DNA of 64,000 nucleotides from Vibrio hangzhouensis (GTDB taxonomy: Bacteria; Pseudomonadota; Gammaproteobacteria; Enterobacterales; Vibrionaceae): NCBI RefSeq assembly GCF_900107935.1, contig NZ_FNVG01000004.1:186001-250000 (forward strand). The letters are read 5' to 3'. A program made the translations under genes and the position numbers. Each line of letters opens with the position of its first letter. The stretch's first letter is position 1. Shown piece after piece: positions 8,866 through 17,624 of the stretch. The notes under the pieces were generated by a model. The model made no database searches and had not been told where the DNA came from. It saw only the letters and a program-made list of their open reading frames with translations.

Positions 8866-10194
8866 TTATTCGTCGTCTGCCGGTTTTGGCTTCTTCTTCG
8901 GAATGAATACTGAATCACCCACCGCCACATTTTTGTAGAAGGTCTTATCACGCTGTGCAGGTTTCTTCGGTGCCGCCTTTTTCTTCTGAGGCTTACCTTT
9001 CCCATCGTGTGCTTTCTTCTTAAACGTTGGCTTCTTGGGACGAAAGCCCTTGAACTTACCTTTAAGTCCTTCTAGCTCAGAGAAGCTGATATCCTGCTGT
9101 AGGAAGGCTTCCACACGTTTGAAACTGTCCCAGTCCTTAGGACCAACCAGTGAAATCGCATCGCCCTTATTACCTGCACGGCCTGTACGACCAACACGGT
9201 GCACGTACTCTTCGGTGTGCTTTGGCATATCAAAGTTAATCACGTGTGTGACCGTCGCAATATCCAGTCCACGGGATGCAACATCCGTTGTTACCAGGAT
9301 CTTGAATACGTGGCGTTCAAATTGACTCATGATGGTATTACGTTGAGTCTGATTTAGATTACCGCTCAGAGCGATGGCTTTAAGCTTCTTCTCATTCAGC
9401 CACTTGGTCAAACGGTCAGTATCAACTCGGGTCGCAGTAAAGATGATTACCTGCTTGTACTCTGCTTGTTCGAGAATACGTTCAAGAATGGCTTCTTTGT
9501 GATCCAGATGATCACATAGATAAAACTTCTGAGTGATATCTTTGTGCTCTTCATTGGATACACCAATTGCGATGCGCTTAGGTGCGTCCAGCATTTCCGC
9601 TGCAATATCATTCACTTCAGCATGATCGAGCGTAGCAGAGAACATCAGTGTCTGACGACGGCGGTGCTTTGCTGCATTGTGAATACGGCGTAGCTCGGGT
9701 GCAAAACCAAGATCGAGCATACGGTCCGCTTCATCAAGAATGAGTGTTTCCAAACCATCTAAGAACAACGAACGGTGTTCGAGATGATCTGCAAGGCGTC
9801 CAGGTGTTGCTACGATAAACTTCGGATAACGGCGCAGTGCTTTTACCTGATCATTAAAGTTTTCACCACCAAGGATCAGTGTCGCATCGTAAGATAGGCC
9901 ACCAAGCATGGACTTCAATTCACCGTAGACTTGCTTAGCCAACTCACGAGTCGGCGCAAGAATCACACCACGTGGATCTTTTGCTGAAAATGATTTGGTT
10001 TTTAGCGATTTGTGAAGCATCGGCAATACAAATGCCAAAGTCTTGCCAGAACCCGTTTTCGAAGAAGCTAAAAGATCTTTTCCAGCAATAGCGACAGGAA
10101 TCGCTTGTTTTTGGATGTCAGTAGCCTGCCTGAAGTCATAGTGACTCAGGTTCTTCAGTAATCGGTTATCAAGGCCAAGTTCTTTAAATTGCAA
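8866..10194 (-). CDS. DEAD-box ATP-dependent RNA helicase
   Basis: A 442-residue RNA helicase. Q-motif near residue 20, Walker A ASSKTGSGKT, PTRELA, TPGR, DEAD, SAT, and domain 2 with TDVASRGLD and HRVGRTGR. The last 70 residues are a lysine-rich basic tail suited to RNA binding. It probably serves ribosome assembly or RNA decay (RhlE/SrmB branch), but the exact paralogue cannot be named from sequence alone. It is monocistronic, with its own terminator. Confidence 0.92.
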   Translation of the reverse strand: MQFKELGLDNRLLKNLSHYDFRQATDIQKQAIPVAIAGKDLLASSKTGSGKTLAFVLPMLHKSLKTKSFSAKDPRGVILAPTRELAKQVYGELKSMLGGLSYDATLILGGENFNDQVKALRRYPKFIVATPGRLADHLEHRSLFLDGLETLILDEADRMLDLGFAPELRRIHNAAKHRRRQTLMFSATLDHAEVNDIAAEMLDAPKRIAIGVSNEEHKDITQKFYLCDHLDHKEAILERILEQAEYKQVIIFTATRVDTDRLTKWLNEKKLKAIALSGNLNQTQRNTIMSQFERHVFKILVTTDVASRGLDIATVTHVINFDMPKHTEEYVHRVGRTGRAGNKGDAISLVGPKDWDSFKRVEAFLQQDISFSELEGLKGKFKGFRPKKPTFKKKAHDGKGKPQKKKAAPKKPAQRDKTFYKNVAVGDSVFIPKKKPKPADDE

Positions 10195-10608
10195 TGCAGA
10201 TTCTCCTACAAAAGGTCATACCTATAAAAATGAGCGCGCATGATACCTGATAATTTCTTAGGTAACCAGACATGTCCACCTTCTAACAGCATGACTGTTA
10301 TCGATACATTGTAGGAGATATCTCACTCGATAAAGTTCAGTTTCGTCTATTAATCAATAAAATGCAGCGATACAGTCACTTATCTCTGCGCAGCCACAAA
10401 AGCTTGACAGAGATCACATTAGATAGTGGCAAAATATTCTCATAATTAAGAAAGAGGAGGATTAACCGGAAAATCGCCTAATTTTTTGGTTTTTCTGACT
10501 TTTAAATAATTTGCGTTCTTAAAATTAGGCACTAAACTCAAAAATAGCCTTAATGCGATTGATTAAGTGGCAGGGCTGTTTGAAATACTAATCCTGAAGG
10601 AGCTTATA
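10195..10608. other. intergenic region before lpp
   Basis: 413 bp with divergent promoters expected for the helicase and lpp. A TTGACA hexamer lies at 10404, but no convincing -10 sits at normal spacing. The long AT-rich stretch just before lpp probably forms an untranslated leader. No RNA gene was recognised. Confidence 0.4.
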
Positions 10609-10857
10609 ATGAAGAAAGTTTTAATTGCAGCAGCAGCGTCATCAGTTCTACTACTAGCGGGCTGTGCATCTGGTCCAGATGAAGCAACGACAGCAAAACT
10701 GGATGACCTAAGCAATCAAGTTAGCCAACTAAGTGCAGACGTACAATCACTTAAAGGTGAAGTTCAAGAATCGAATAAAAATGCTATGGCTGCTCAAGAA
10801 GAAGCGGCACGTGCTAACGAGCGTATCGACAACATCGCTCAATCTTACACTAAGTAA
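10609..10857 (+). CDS. lpp: Lpp-type major outer-membrane lipoprotein
   Basis: An 82-residue lipoprotein. The signal peptide ends with lipobox LLAGC (Cys20). The mature part is a heptad coiled coil (LDDLSNQVSQLSADVQSL) and the C-terminus is Tyr-Thr-Lys. In Braun lipoprotein the terminal lysine is joined to peptidoglycan by L,D-transpeptidases; the lysine is kept here. AGGAG precedes the ATG at 10609. A strong terminator follows, and an L,D-transpeptidase gene converges on it. Confidence 0.92.
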   Translation: MKKVLIAAAASSVLLLAGCASGPDEATTAKLDDLSNQVSQLSADVQSLKGEVQESNKNAMAAQEEAARANERIDNIAQSYTK

Positions 10858-10874
10858 GATCAACTATTGCCAAA

Positions 10875-10901
10875 ACACCCGCTCACTGCGGGTGTTTTTT
10901 T
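10875..10901 (+). terminator. terminator of lpp
   Basis: ACACCCGC/GCGGGTGT stem with a 5-nt loop and seven T. The A-rich left flank may let it also act on the converging transpeptidase transcript. Confidence 0.85.
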
Positions 10902-10917
10902 ATGCATCAAAAACACC

Positions 10918-11835
10918 CTACTTCAGGTCGTCCATTGCTGGTACGACTTCGATGGGTACACCATTTTGGGCCAGCACCGCCGCGCGCGCTAACTGGTCCT
11001 TAATACCGAACTCCTCAAGCCACCATGTCAGCTCCTGGGGAATAATCATTTCTTTCTTTGTGCCGTCGCTGCGAGTCAATGGTTCATGAGCTTCTATAAA
11101 TACACTGCGGTCAGGTTCGAGCGCTACTTTAATCGGCTCATCGATAATTGTGACTTTCATCCCAATTTTAGCTTGATGGAACATCCATTCAATGTCTTTG
11201 GGCTCCATTCTGATACAACCCGCACTCACACGTAGACCGATACCAAAATCCTTGTTAGTGCCGTGAATCAAATAAGACCCAGTACCATGCGCCAATCGCA
11301 TTGCGTAATCACCCAACGGGTTTTCAGGGCCAGCTGCAACTACTGCAGGCAGTTCGATACCCTTTGCCAGATAGTCTTGCCTGATGGAAGCCGGAGGCGT
11401 CCAGGTTGGATTCTCTCTTAGCTGGCTGATTGTCGTCGTCATTTCGGGTGTGTCTTGCCCTATACGGCCAATTCCGACGGGGAAAATATGCACTAGTTGT
11501 TTGTCCGGCTCAAAGTAATATAAACGCAGCTCAGCGAGATTGATGACAATGCCGTTATAATCAGCATCAACATGAGGAAGAATGGCCTGACTCGGAATCG
11601 TCAATACATAGTCCTCGGGCGGTAAAAACGGGTCCACACCCTTATTGGCAGCCATCAAAGAAAGAAAGCCTACGTCATATCGCTTAGCAATGTCCGACAT
11701 CGTCTCACCGGCCACCACGCTGTGATATTGCAAAGTTCCTACCATATTGCTCCCATCTGTCGGCAGTGCAAACGTCGCTGCACTAAGCCAGTGAGAGAAG
11801 CCCAGACAGGCGGCTAAAATGGTTTTACGTAACAT
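10918..11835 (-). CDS. LysM L,D-transpeptidase (YkuD fold)
   Basis: A 305-residue exported enzyme: signal peptide (about 1-23), one LysM peptidoglycan-binding domain (HSVVAGETMSDIAKRYDVGF...), then a YkuD domain. Catalytic signature HGTNKDFGIGLRVSAGCIRM contains the nucleophilic Cys. The family makes 3-3 peptidoglycan crosslinks or anchors Lpp. The ATG overlaps the photolyase stop as TGATG, so translation is coupled; a TTG one codon earlier is less likely. It is the last gene of the TudS-MerR-photolyase operon and faces lpp. Confidence 0.92.
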   Translation of the reverse strand: MLRKTILAACLGFSHWLSAATFALPTDGSNMVGTLQYHSVVAGETMSDIAKRYDVGFLSLMAANKGVDPFLPPEDYVLTIPSQAILPHVDADYNGIVINLAELRLYYFEPDKQLVHIFPVGIGRIGQDTPEMTTTISQLRENPTWTPPASIRQDYLAKGIELPAVVAAGPENPLGDYAMRLAHGTGSYLIHGTNKDFGIGLRVSAGCIRMEPKDIEWMFHQAKIGMKVTIIDEPIKVALEPDRSVFIEAHEPLTRSDGTKKEMIIPQELTWWLEEFGIKDQLARAAVLAQNGVPIEVVPAMDDLK

Positions 11836-13241
11836 CAATTTTGGTCCTTTGCTTCTTTGTACAGGGCTAAGGTTATCTCTCTTTGTGTCTTATGATCAAC
11901 TAGAGGTTTGGGATAGTTGATCTCAGAGAATCCAGACCAAAGCCAGGGTTTGTGAATGTACTTGTTCGGCACCGTGCTCAGCTCCGGTATCCAGGTACGG
12001 ATAAATGCCCCCTGTGCATCAAACTTTTCCCCTTGAGTGATGGGGTTAAAGATTCGAAAATAGGGCTGACCATCGCAGCCTGTGGATGCACACCACTGCC
12101 ATCCCCCGTTGTTGGCAGCAAAATCACCGTCAATCAAATGCGACATAAAATATCGCTCACCACGACGCCAGTCAATGTTGAGGTCTTTGGTCAAAAAACT
12201 GGCAACGATCATTCTCAAGCGATTATGCATCCAGCCCGTGGTATTTAACTGACGCATTGCAGCATCGACAATCGGATAACCGGTGGCACCACGGCACCAT
12301 GACTCAAAATAATCGTCTGTTCCCGGCCAGCGCAGATTCTTTTCCCACACCAAATACCCCTGATGCTTACTCAATTTGGGCTCGAAGTAAACCAGATGCT
12401 GGTAAAACTCACGCCAAATTAACTCACTCAGCCAAACTTGTGCGCCTTCTGACAACGGTTCGGACTCAGCATCATAATAAAGTCGAGCAATACACTGCCT
12501 TACTGACAGTGCCCCGATGGCAAGATAGGGGCTAAGCTGACTGGTTCCATCAATGGATGGAATATCTCTTTGCCGGGCATAGCCAGCCGATTTATCCGAA
12601 GAGAACTCCCGCAATCGACGTAATATCTCTGGTGTGTCGACTGGCCAGCGGCTACTGTCCTGTCTTGGATAATCAAAACGATCATCAGCCAGCTCAATCC
12701 AACTGTCAGACAAGTCGACCTTTCGGGACACTTTAGGTTTGGTTACGCTACTGCCACCAAACTGTCTTTGCCAGGCATTACGAAATGGAGTGAAGACTTT
12801 GAAGTAGCCTCCTTGTTTATTACGAACTGTACCTGGTGGCTGCACGCATTTATCATCGAATGCCCTTACGCCAAACCCACGCTCTTGCCCCAGTAACTGC
12901 AAATGCTCAATTCTACGCTGTTCATTGAGTTCGTAATCTTTATTGAGATAGATTTCCTGCACCAACTGCTGGTCACAAAGCATTGCCAGCCAATCATTCG
13001 ATGTCTGGTAATCAGCGCAGCGATGAATTATCAAGGGAACGTTAAGCGTGTCTAGTTCCCCCTTCAAATGCTCAAGTCGTCTGTATATCAAATCAGCCTG
13101 AAGAGGCGACATACTGTGTTGTTCCCACTGGGCAGTCGTCACCAAAAAGCAGGCAATAACGGGGTTAATGCCATCTATGGCTTCACTCAATGCGGTATTG
13201 TCTAACGTGCGCAGGTCTCGGTTGAATAAGACTAATCTCAT
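11835..13241 (-). CDS. phrB: deoxyribodipyrimidine photolyase (class I CPD)
   Basis: A 468-residue light-driven DNA repair enzyme. It has an N-terminal Rossmann-like antenna domain and a C-terminal FAD domain with WMHNRLRM, DGDFAANNGGWQWCAST and NPITQGEKFD. These are hallmark residues of CPD photolyases. The start overlaps the MerR stop by 4 bp and the stop overlaps the transpeptidase start, so it sits inside a translationally coupled operon. The MerR neighbour suggests light- or stress-controlled expression. Confidence 0.94.
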   Translation of the reverse strand: MRLVLFNRDLRTLDNTALSEAIDGINPVIACFLVTTAQWEQHSMSPLQADLIYRRLEHLKGELDTLNVPLIIHRCADYQTSNDWLAMLCDQQLVQEIYLNKDYELNEQRRIEHLQLLGQERGFGVRAFDDKCVQPPGTVRNKQGGYFKVFTPFRNAWQRQFGGSSVTKPKVSRKVDLSDSWIELADDRFDYPRQDSSRWPVDTPEILRRLREFSSDKSAGYARQRDIPSIDGTSQLSPYLAIGALSVRQCIARLYYDAESEPLSEGAQVWLSELIWREFYQHLVYFEPKLSKHQGYLVWEKNLRWPGTDDYFESWCRGATGYPIVDAAMRQLNTTGWMHNRLRMIVASFLTKDLNIDWRRGERYFMSHLIDGDFAANNGGWQWCASTGCDGQPYFRIFNPITQGEKFDAQGAFIRTWIPELSTVPNKYIHKPWLWSGFSEINYPKPLVDHKTQREITLALYKEAKDQN

Positions 13242-14044
13242 CTCTTACTACTCTTTTTATTATTAACCAGATGTTCAACGACAGGCGATAGATGGATCTT
13301 GTTCTCACCCTGCTGAAGATGAAACCGCACCAGGTCCAAATGACGTTCAGCAAGCGACTTTTCGGCAAAAAGATACACTGAGTCGTAGCCTTCAGATTCC
13401 TGAAACAGCGACGTGATATCATCCACCCCATCTAAGAATGTGACCCTGTTACCCGACTCTGCCAACTTCGCAAACTCCAGCCATGCAAACAAGTTGCCTT
13501 GCACATCCATACTGACCAACAGCACAGATGCACTGCCACCTCGCTTGTCGGCAGCATTTGAAAGCGAACAGAGTCGTTTTATCAAAGCTGTTTTGAACAT
13601 TGAACGTTGCAACACCTTGGGACCCACTTTCAAGAATTCGATGGCAGTGAGAATTGGGGCAACGAATTTGCTTTCGACTATTTCAAGCGGATATTCCTTT
13701 AGTACCGATGCCAGTATCTGCTCTACACGCACACCATCAAGCCGACTCAGAGCGTCATGCAGCACCTCTACCTCTTCCAATTGGTTGGTATCGAGCTTAT
13801 TTGAATCAAAAGCATCCGAATCCAGTAACGCTTTCACCTTGCCGATCGATACTCCTTTCCCCAGCCAGCCCTGAATCGCATGGATGCGCTCTACATCCTC
13901 GGCCGTATACATTCTATGACCCTTATCAGTGCGAAGTGGCCGCAGCAAATTGTACCTACGTTGCCACGCTCTGAGCGTAACTGGCTTGACGCCTGTCATG
14001 TCAGCCACCTCCCGAATAGCGTACAGAGACTGCTTACAATCCAT
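13238..14044 (-). CDS. MerR-family regulator (LitR/CarH-like architecture)
   Basis: A 268-residue regulator. The N-terminal MerR winged helix covers about residues 7-75 (AIREVADMTGVKPVTLRAWQRRYNLL). A helical linker and a C-terminal alpha/beta domain follow, in the place of the B12-binding domain of LitR/CarH photoreceptors. The usual cobalamin-ligand motif DxHxxG is not seen; the equivalent stretch reads MDVQGN. Cobalamin binding is therefore doubtful. The start at 14044 overlaps the DUF523 gene by 11 bp. Adjacency to photolyase fits a LitR-type role. Confidence 0.82.
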   Translation of the reverse strand: MDCKQSLYAIREVADMTGVKPVTLRAWQRRYNLLRPLRTDKGHRMYTAEDVERIHAIQGWLGKGVSIGKVKALLDSDAFDSNKLDTNQLEEVEVLHDALSRLDGVRVEQILASVLKEYPLEIVESKFVAPILTAIEFLKVGPKVLQRSMFKTALIKRLCSLSNAADKRGGSASVLLVSMDVQGNLFAWLEFAKLAESGNRVTFLDGVDDITSLFQESEGYDSVYLFAEKSLAERHLDLVRFHLQQGENKIHLSPVVEHLVNNKKSSKR

Positions 14045-14984
14045 AACGCAAACGCATCTCTTCCGGATGAGGCTGCAAAAACATTTGCTGAGACAAATAA
14101 TCATCCGGGTAGGTATTCAGGTAATGTTTTAGCAAGGTAAGTGGGGCTAGAACTGGCAGAAGACCGGTACGGTAATCATCAATCACTCGTGCCATTTCTG
14201 CTTTCTGTTCTTTGGTCAATGAACGTTTAAAATAGCCCTGGATGTGCATCAGAACATTGGTTACGTTCTTACGACTGGCCCTGTGTTTGAGCGCTTGCAT
14301 CAGCTCAAGTCGGTACGTTAGATAAAAGGCTTCTTCTTCATAATCTTTCTGATTGGCGACCAATCTTCCGAGTTGTTTGTAATATGAAGGGCTGTGTGCC
14401 ATCAGAGTCAGCTTATAACGAGAATGAAACGCCACTATTTTCCCCGGAGTAGGCTCTCCTTCCATTGAACGATAAAAATCACGTAACCCATATACTCTCG
14501 AGATAAAGTTTTCCTTCAATACCGGATCATTTAATCGACCGTCTTCCTCTACAGGAAGCCAGGGCATGGTTTCCATCAGATGCTTGGTGTATAGCCCCAC
14601 TCCATCGGTCGAAGCGTGACCTCTGGAGTAGACCTTGACGCGCTCCATGCCGCAGCTTGGTGACTTAGCACAGACGATATAGCCACACATCTCTGTATCC
14701 TTAAGTTCAGCCACCTTCTGCTTCGAAAACTGGACCATACCATCGGTATAGTCTTTAGTTTCATCTTTGGTCTCGACCAGTGCGATACGTTCTTCATTGG
14801 TCATCAGTCGAATGGTAGGTCTTGGTATCGGGAGTCCCATCCCTACTTCAGGACAAACAGAGACAAAGTCGAAATAGTCTCTCAACTCTTTATTAACGTA
14901 AGTGCTTTGCTTATGGCCTGAATCAAAGCGCACTTTTTCACCTAGTAAACAGGAACTGATTCCAACGGTAACTTTATCATTCAT
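14034..14984 (-). CDS. DUF523-DUF1722 fusion (TudS-like desulfidase plus YbgA)
   Basis: A 316-residue protein. The N-terminal DUF523 half (1-150) has the iron-sulfur-type cysteines SSCLLG (C12), VCPE (C44) and SPSCG (C111), with C100/C105 nearby. Characterised DUF523 members remove sulfur from thiouracil through a [4Fe-4S] cluster. The C-terminal half (about 190-310) is DUF1722/YbgA, of unknown role and often linked to photolyase. It is the first gene of a four-gene overlapping operon. Confidence 0.88.
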   Translation of the reverse strand: MNDKVTVGISSCLLGEKVRFDSGHKQSTYVNKELRDYFDFVSVCPEVGMGLPIPRPTIRLMTNEERIALVETKDETKDYTDGMVQFSKQKVAELKDTEMCGYIVCAKSPSCGMERVKVYSRGHASTDGVGLYTKHLMETMPWLPVEEDGRLNDPVLKENFISRVYGLRDFYRSMEGEPTPGKIVAFHSRYKLTLMAHSPSYYKQLGRLVANQKDYEEEAFYLTYRLELMQALKHRASRKNVTNVLMHIQGYFKRSLTKEQKAEMARVIDDYRTGLLPVLAPLTLLKHYLNTYPDDYLSQQMFLQPHPEEMRLRYGL

Positions 14985-15042
14985 GACTCACTCCTAGTCG
15001 TGCAGGTTTACCAGACACCCCGGGACCATACTCGTGATGTGA

Positions 15043-15069
15043 TACAAAATTTTGGTTTGTACAATTATA
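15043..15069 (-). promoter_or_regulatory. promoter/operator of the TudS-MerR-phr-ldt operon
   Basis: On the minus strand a perfect TATAAT lies at 15069-15064. It is followed at once by an inverted repeat, TACAAA-N7-TTTGTA (15043-15061), about 60-80 bp before the first gene. The repeat would cover the transcription start, as an operator for the operon's MerR protein could. No good -35 is seen. Confidence 0.45.
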
Positions 15070-15197
15070 TGGATGGCAGTCTGATTTGGTTCACTCGGTC
15101 AGCACAAAATTCCTCAACACTCAAAAAATCGATTGCCTCACCACTTTCAACAGAAACAGTTATCATCAGCTCAAAATTCGTTACACCCTCCAGAAAA

Positions 15198-15240
15198 TGT
15201 GACTAAAATCTCAAAGAGTCCCGTTATATCTTTATAGAAT
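15198..15240 (+). promoter_or_regulatory. CRP-type class II promoter of deoD
   Basis: TGTGA-CTAAAA-TCTCA at 15198-15213 matches 9 of 10 bases of the CRP consensus. A TAGAAT -10 lies at 15235-15240. The implied start near 15247 puts the CRP centre at about -41.5, the class II position. No -35 is needed in that arrangement. Confidence 0.6.
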
Positions 15241-15299
15241 CCTTCACAACGACGAACACTACGTTCAACAGAATTAGTTAAAACTTTAGGAGTGATACC

Positions 15300-16010
15300 A
15301 TGGCAACCCCACATATTAATGCTAATCCAGGTGATTTCGCTGAGACTGTACTGATGCCAGGCGACCCACTTCGCGCGCAATACATTGCAGAAACGTTTCT
15401 GGAAAATGTTGAAAAGGTTTGCGACGTAAGAAATATGTTTGGCTTTACAGGCACATACAAAGGCAAAAAAGTCTCAGTTATGGGCCACGGTATGGGCATC
15501 CCATCTTGCTGCATCTATGTTCACGAATTGATCAAAGACTACGGTGTAAAGAACGTTATCCGTGTAGGTAGCTGCGGAGCAGTTCGTGACGACGTTAACT
15601 TAATGGACGTAGTGATTGGTATGGGTGCATCTACGGACTCAAAGGTGAACCGTATCCGATTCAATGACCATGATTTCGCTGCGATTGCTGACTTTGGCCT
15701 TCTGGAAGAAGCCGTTAAGCAAGCTCGTATTCAAGACGTACCTGTAAAAGTGGGTAACATCTTCTCTGCAGACCTTTTCTATACGCCAGAAGCCGACATC
15801 TTCGACAAGATGAAGCATCTGGGTATTCTGGGTGTTGATATGGAAGCTGCCGGTATTTATGGCGTCGCCGCTGATCTGGGCGCAAAAGCTCTGACGGTTC
15901 TGACTGTTTCTGACCACATCATCCGTGGCGAAAAGCTCAGCTCAGAAGATCGTCAAAAGTCATTCAACGATATGATGGTTGTGGCGTTAGAAACAGCTAT
16001 CAACATTTAA
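15300..16010 (+). CDS. deoD: purine nucleoside phosphorylase DeoD
   Basis: A 236-residue hexameric phosphorylase that cleaves purine (deoxy)nucleosides with phosphate. Motifs: phosphate loop [19 protein letters not shown], and the nucleoside-binding MEAAG followed by SDHI with the catalytic Asp. The ribosome site TTTAGGAG precedes the ATG. It is a single gene with its own CRP-like promoter and terminator, not part of a deoCABD operon here, so it may be a second copy. Confidence 0.95.
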   Translation: MATPHINANPGDFAETVLMPGDPLRAQYIAETFLENVEKVCDVRNMFGFTGTYKGKKVSVMGHGMGIPSCCIYVHELIKDYGVKNVIRVGSCGAVRDDVNLMDVVIGMGASTDSKVNRIRFNDHDFAAIADFGLLEEAVKQARIQDVPVKVGNIFSADLFYTPEADIFDKMKHLGILGVDMEAAGIYGVAADLGAKALTVLTVSDHIIRGEKLSSEDRQKSFNDMMVVALETAINI

Positions 16011-16016
16011 CAACCT

Positions 16017-16051
16017 AAGCCAGCTCAATGCCTGAATGAGCTGGCTTTTCT
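16017..16051 (+). terminator. terminator of deoD
   Basis: An 11-bp stem (AAGCCAGCTCA/TGAGCTGGCTT) with a 9-nt loop and a TTTTCTT tail. Confidence 0.75.
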
Positions 16052-16084
16052 TAAAGATCAATTAAGATGACCGAACCATAGGGG

Positions 16085-17563
16085 GTGAACGTGTCAGAAG
16101 GCAGACTACCGTTGGCCGCAGATGGATTACAGCTCAATTTTTGTAAAACATTGGCGTGTAACAATTTTGGACTAAGTGATGCAAACCTCTATATCCTGCA
16201 ACACAGTAATCCGAAACGGCCAGCAATGGTGTGCAGAGAATGTGGCGCGTTTCCCCCCCTACTTAACAATGAAGAAGTCCTCAATGAACTGAATCGTCTT
16301 GATCGATATCACCATGACGGACTTCCCTCCTGTAAAGATCCTCAGTGCGAACACGTTGGCCTCTCTGTGCATACTCACAAAGAGCTATATCACGCTTTTG
16401 GTTTTAGCGGTGATCGTCAACGATACCGATGCAAAGCCTGCCAGGGAACCTTTGTTGATAAATGGTCTGGCAGCAATAAGAAACTGCATTTTCAAGAATC
16501 ACTGTTAGGTCTGCTGTTTACAGGTTACTCAGTAAGAGAAATATGTCGAAAACTGGAGGTCAACCCTAAGACCTTCTATGACCATATTGATCAAATCGCC
16601 AGTCGCTGTCGTCGCAGACTTGCCGATATTGACGCTCGCTGGATTAATCATGCAGATGCCTACCACCTGACCTCCAATTACCGTGTACTGCAACCACACA
16701 GCCATAACGGTGTATTCTGGTTTGCGACCTGTGACGCTGAATCTGGGTATGTTTTATGCCAGCACACAAATTATTCAATCAAAGACACCCCTATCGATAT
16801 GCCCGATCATGATGCTTATCGTCCGGGCTGCCAGTTTGTACCCAAAAGTTACAGCGCGGAAAACAACAGTGAAGTCAATATCCCGACGAAGGATCTTAAA
16901 AGTCGAATCGACGTAAAGTACCAGAACATTCTGGCGCGCAGTAATGTCGAAGACCCATTGGGCAACTTTTCTCAGTTTACCTATCCGGCCACTGGAGCGC
17001 TTATCCGTGCCCCCTATACCTCATATGCGCATTATTTGCATATCCTGAGATCGCTGAACGATGACAAGCGCGTGACCATATTTATGCCGCAAGATCCGGT
17101 TTTGCGCTCTGCTGCACTGTCAGTCTGTTTGCCAAGAATTCAAAGTGGCAATATAGATCTGATGTATGTAGAACAAGATGAACATTGGAGAGAAGGTGAG
17201 TCATCTGAAATGATAGATGTGGTCCTGATGGGGTGGTGGCGAGATCGCTGGGCAATCACCCATCAGGAGTCCGGTGCAAGTAAAGGTGTCTGCTATCTGG
17301 CGGGAAGTAATCCCAATGTTTCGCACTGGTTAAAAACCGCATCAACCAAGTCCATTGACTTTTATCAAGACCGTTTCCAGTTGCTGTTCGAAGGCTTTAT
17401 CAACGAACCCCGTCGTAAACTCAGACCAGCCGGGATTCATCCGCTATTGGATATCTTCCGGGCCTGGCACAATCTGTGTTATCAGGATAAGTCAGGCTTA
17501 ACGGCGGCTCAGCGTCTTGGGGTAACCGAAGCTCCAATGACATTAAAATGTCTGCTCAGCTGA
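16085..17563 (+). CDS. DDE-transposase-like protein with zinc ribbons, probably domesticated
   Basis: A 492-residue protein. The N-terminal part (about 40-125) has CxxC pairs (CRECG, CKDPQC, CKACQ) as in IS1-type zinc ribbons. A helix-turn-helix follows (about 147-170, GYSVREICRKLEVNPKTF). The rest resembles an RNase-H-like core: FWFATCDAESG, VTIFMPQD, and the C-terminal WHNLCYQDKSGLTAAQRLGV typical of transposase ends. I see no terminal inverted repeats or target duplication, and the gene has its own place after deoD. GTG start at 16085, or 16091 with GGGGG upstream. Its role is unknown. Confidence 0.6.
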   Translation: MNVSEGRLPLAADGLQLNFCKTLACNNFGLSDANLYILQHSNPKRPAMVCRECGAFPPLLNNEEVLNELNRLDRYHHDGLPSCKDPQCEHVGLSVHTHKELYHAFGFSGDRQRYRCKACQGTFVDKWSGSNKKLHFQESLLGLLFTGYSVREICRKLEVNPKTFYDHIDQIASRCRRRLADIDARWINHADAYHLTSNYRVLQPHSHNGVFWFATCDAESGYVLCQHTNYSIKDTPIDMPDHDAYRPGCQFVPKSYSAENNSEVNIPTKDLKSRIDVKYQNILARSNVEDPLGNFSQFTYPATGALIRAPYTSYAHYLHILRSLNDDKRVTIFMPQDPVLRSAALSVCLPRIQSGNIDLMYVEQDEHWREGESSEMIDVVLMGWWRDRWAITHQESGASKGVCYLAGSNPNVSHWLKTASTKSIDFYQDRFQLLFEGFINEPRRKLRPAGIHPLLDIFRAWHNLCYQDKSGLTAAQRLGVTEAPMTLKCLLS

Positions 17564-17585
17564 TCGCTTCAACATTTTAGTAACC

Positions 17586-17619
17586 AGCGATATCCTGCCG
17601 ATTTCTTGCCGATATCGCT
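17586..17619. terminator. hairpin between convergent genes
   Basis: AGCGATATC/GATATCGCT 9-bp stem with a 16-nt loop between the transposase-like gene and the DMT carrier. There is no T run, so a terminator function is only probable. Confidence 0.35.
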
Positions 17620-17624
17620 CTATG

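Noticed and set aside
8707..8913. 68-codon plus-strand frame between pstS and the helicase
   Set aside because: It runs through the helicase terminator and into the antisense of the helicase gene.
16085..17563. An intact insertion sequence
   Set aside because: No terminal inverted repeats or target duplication could be found around the gene.
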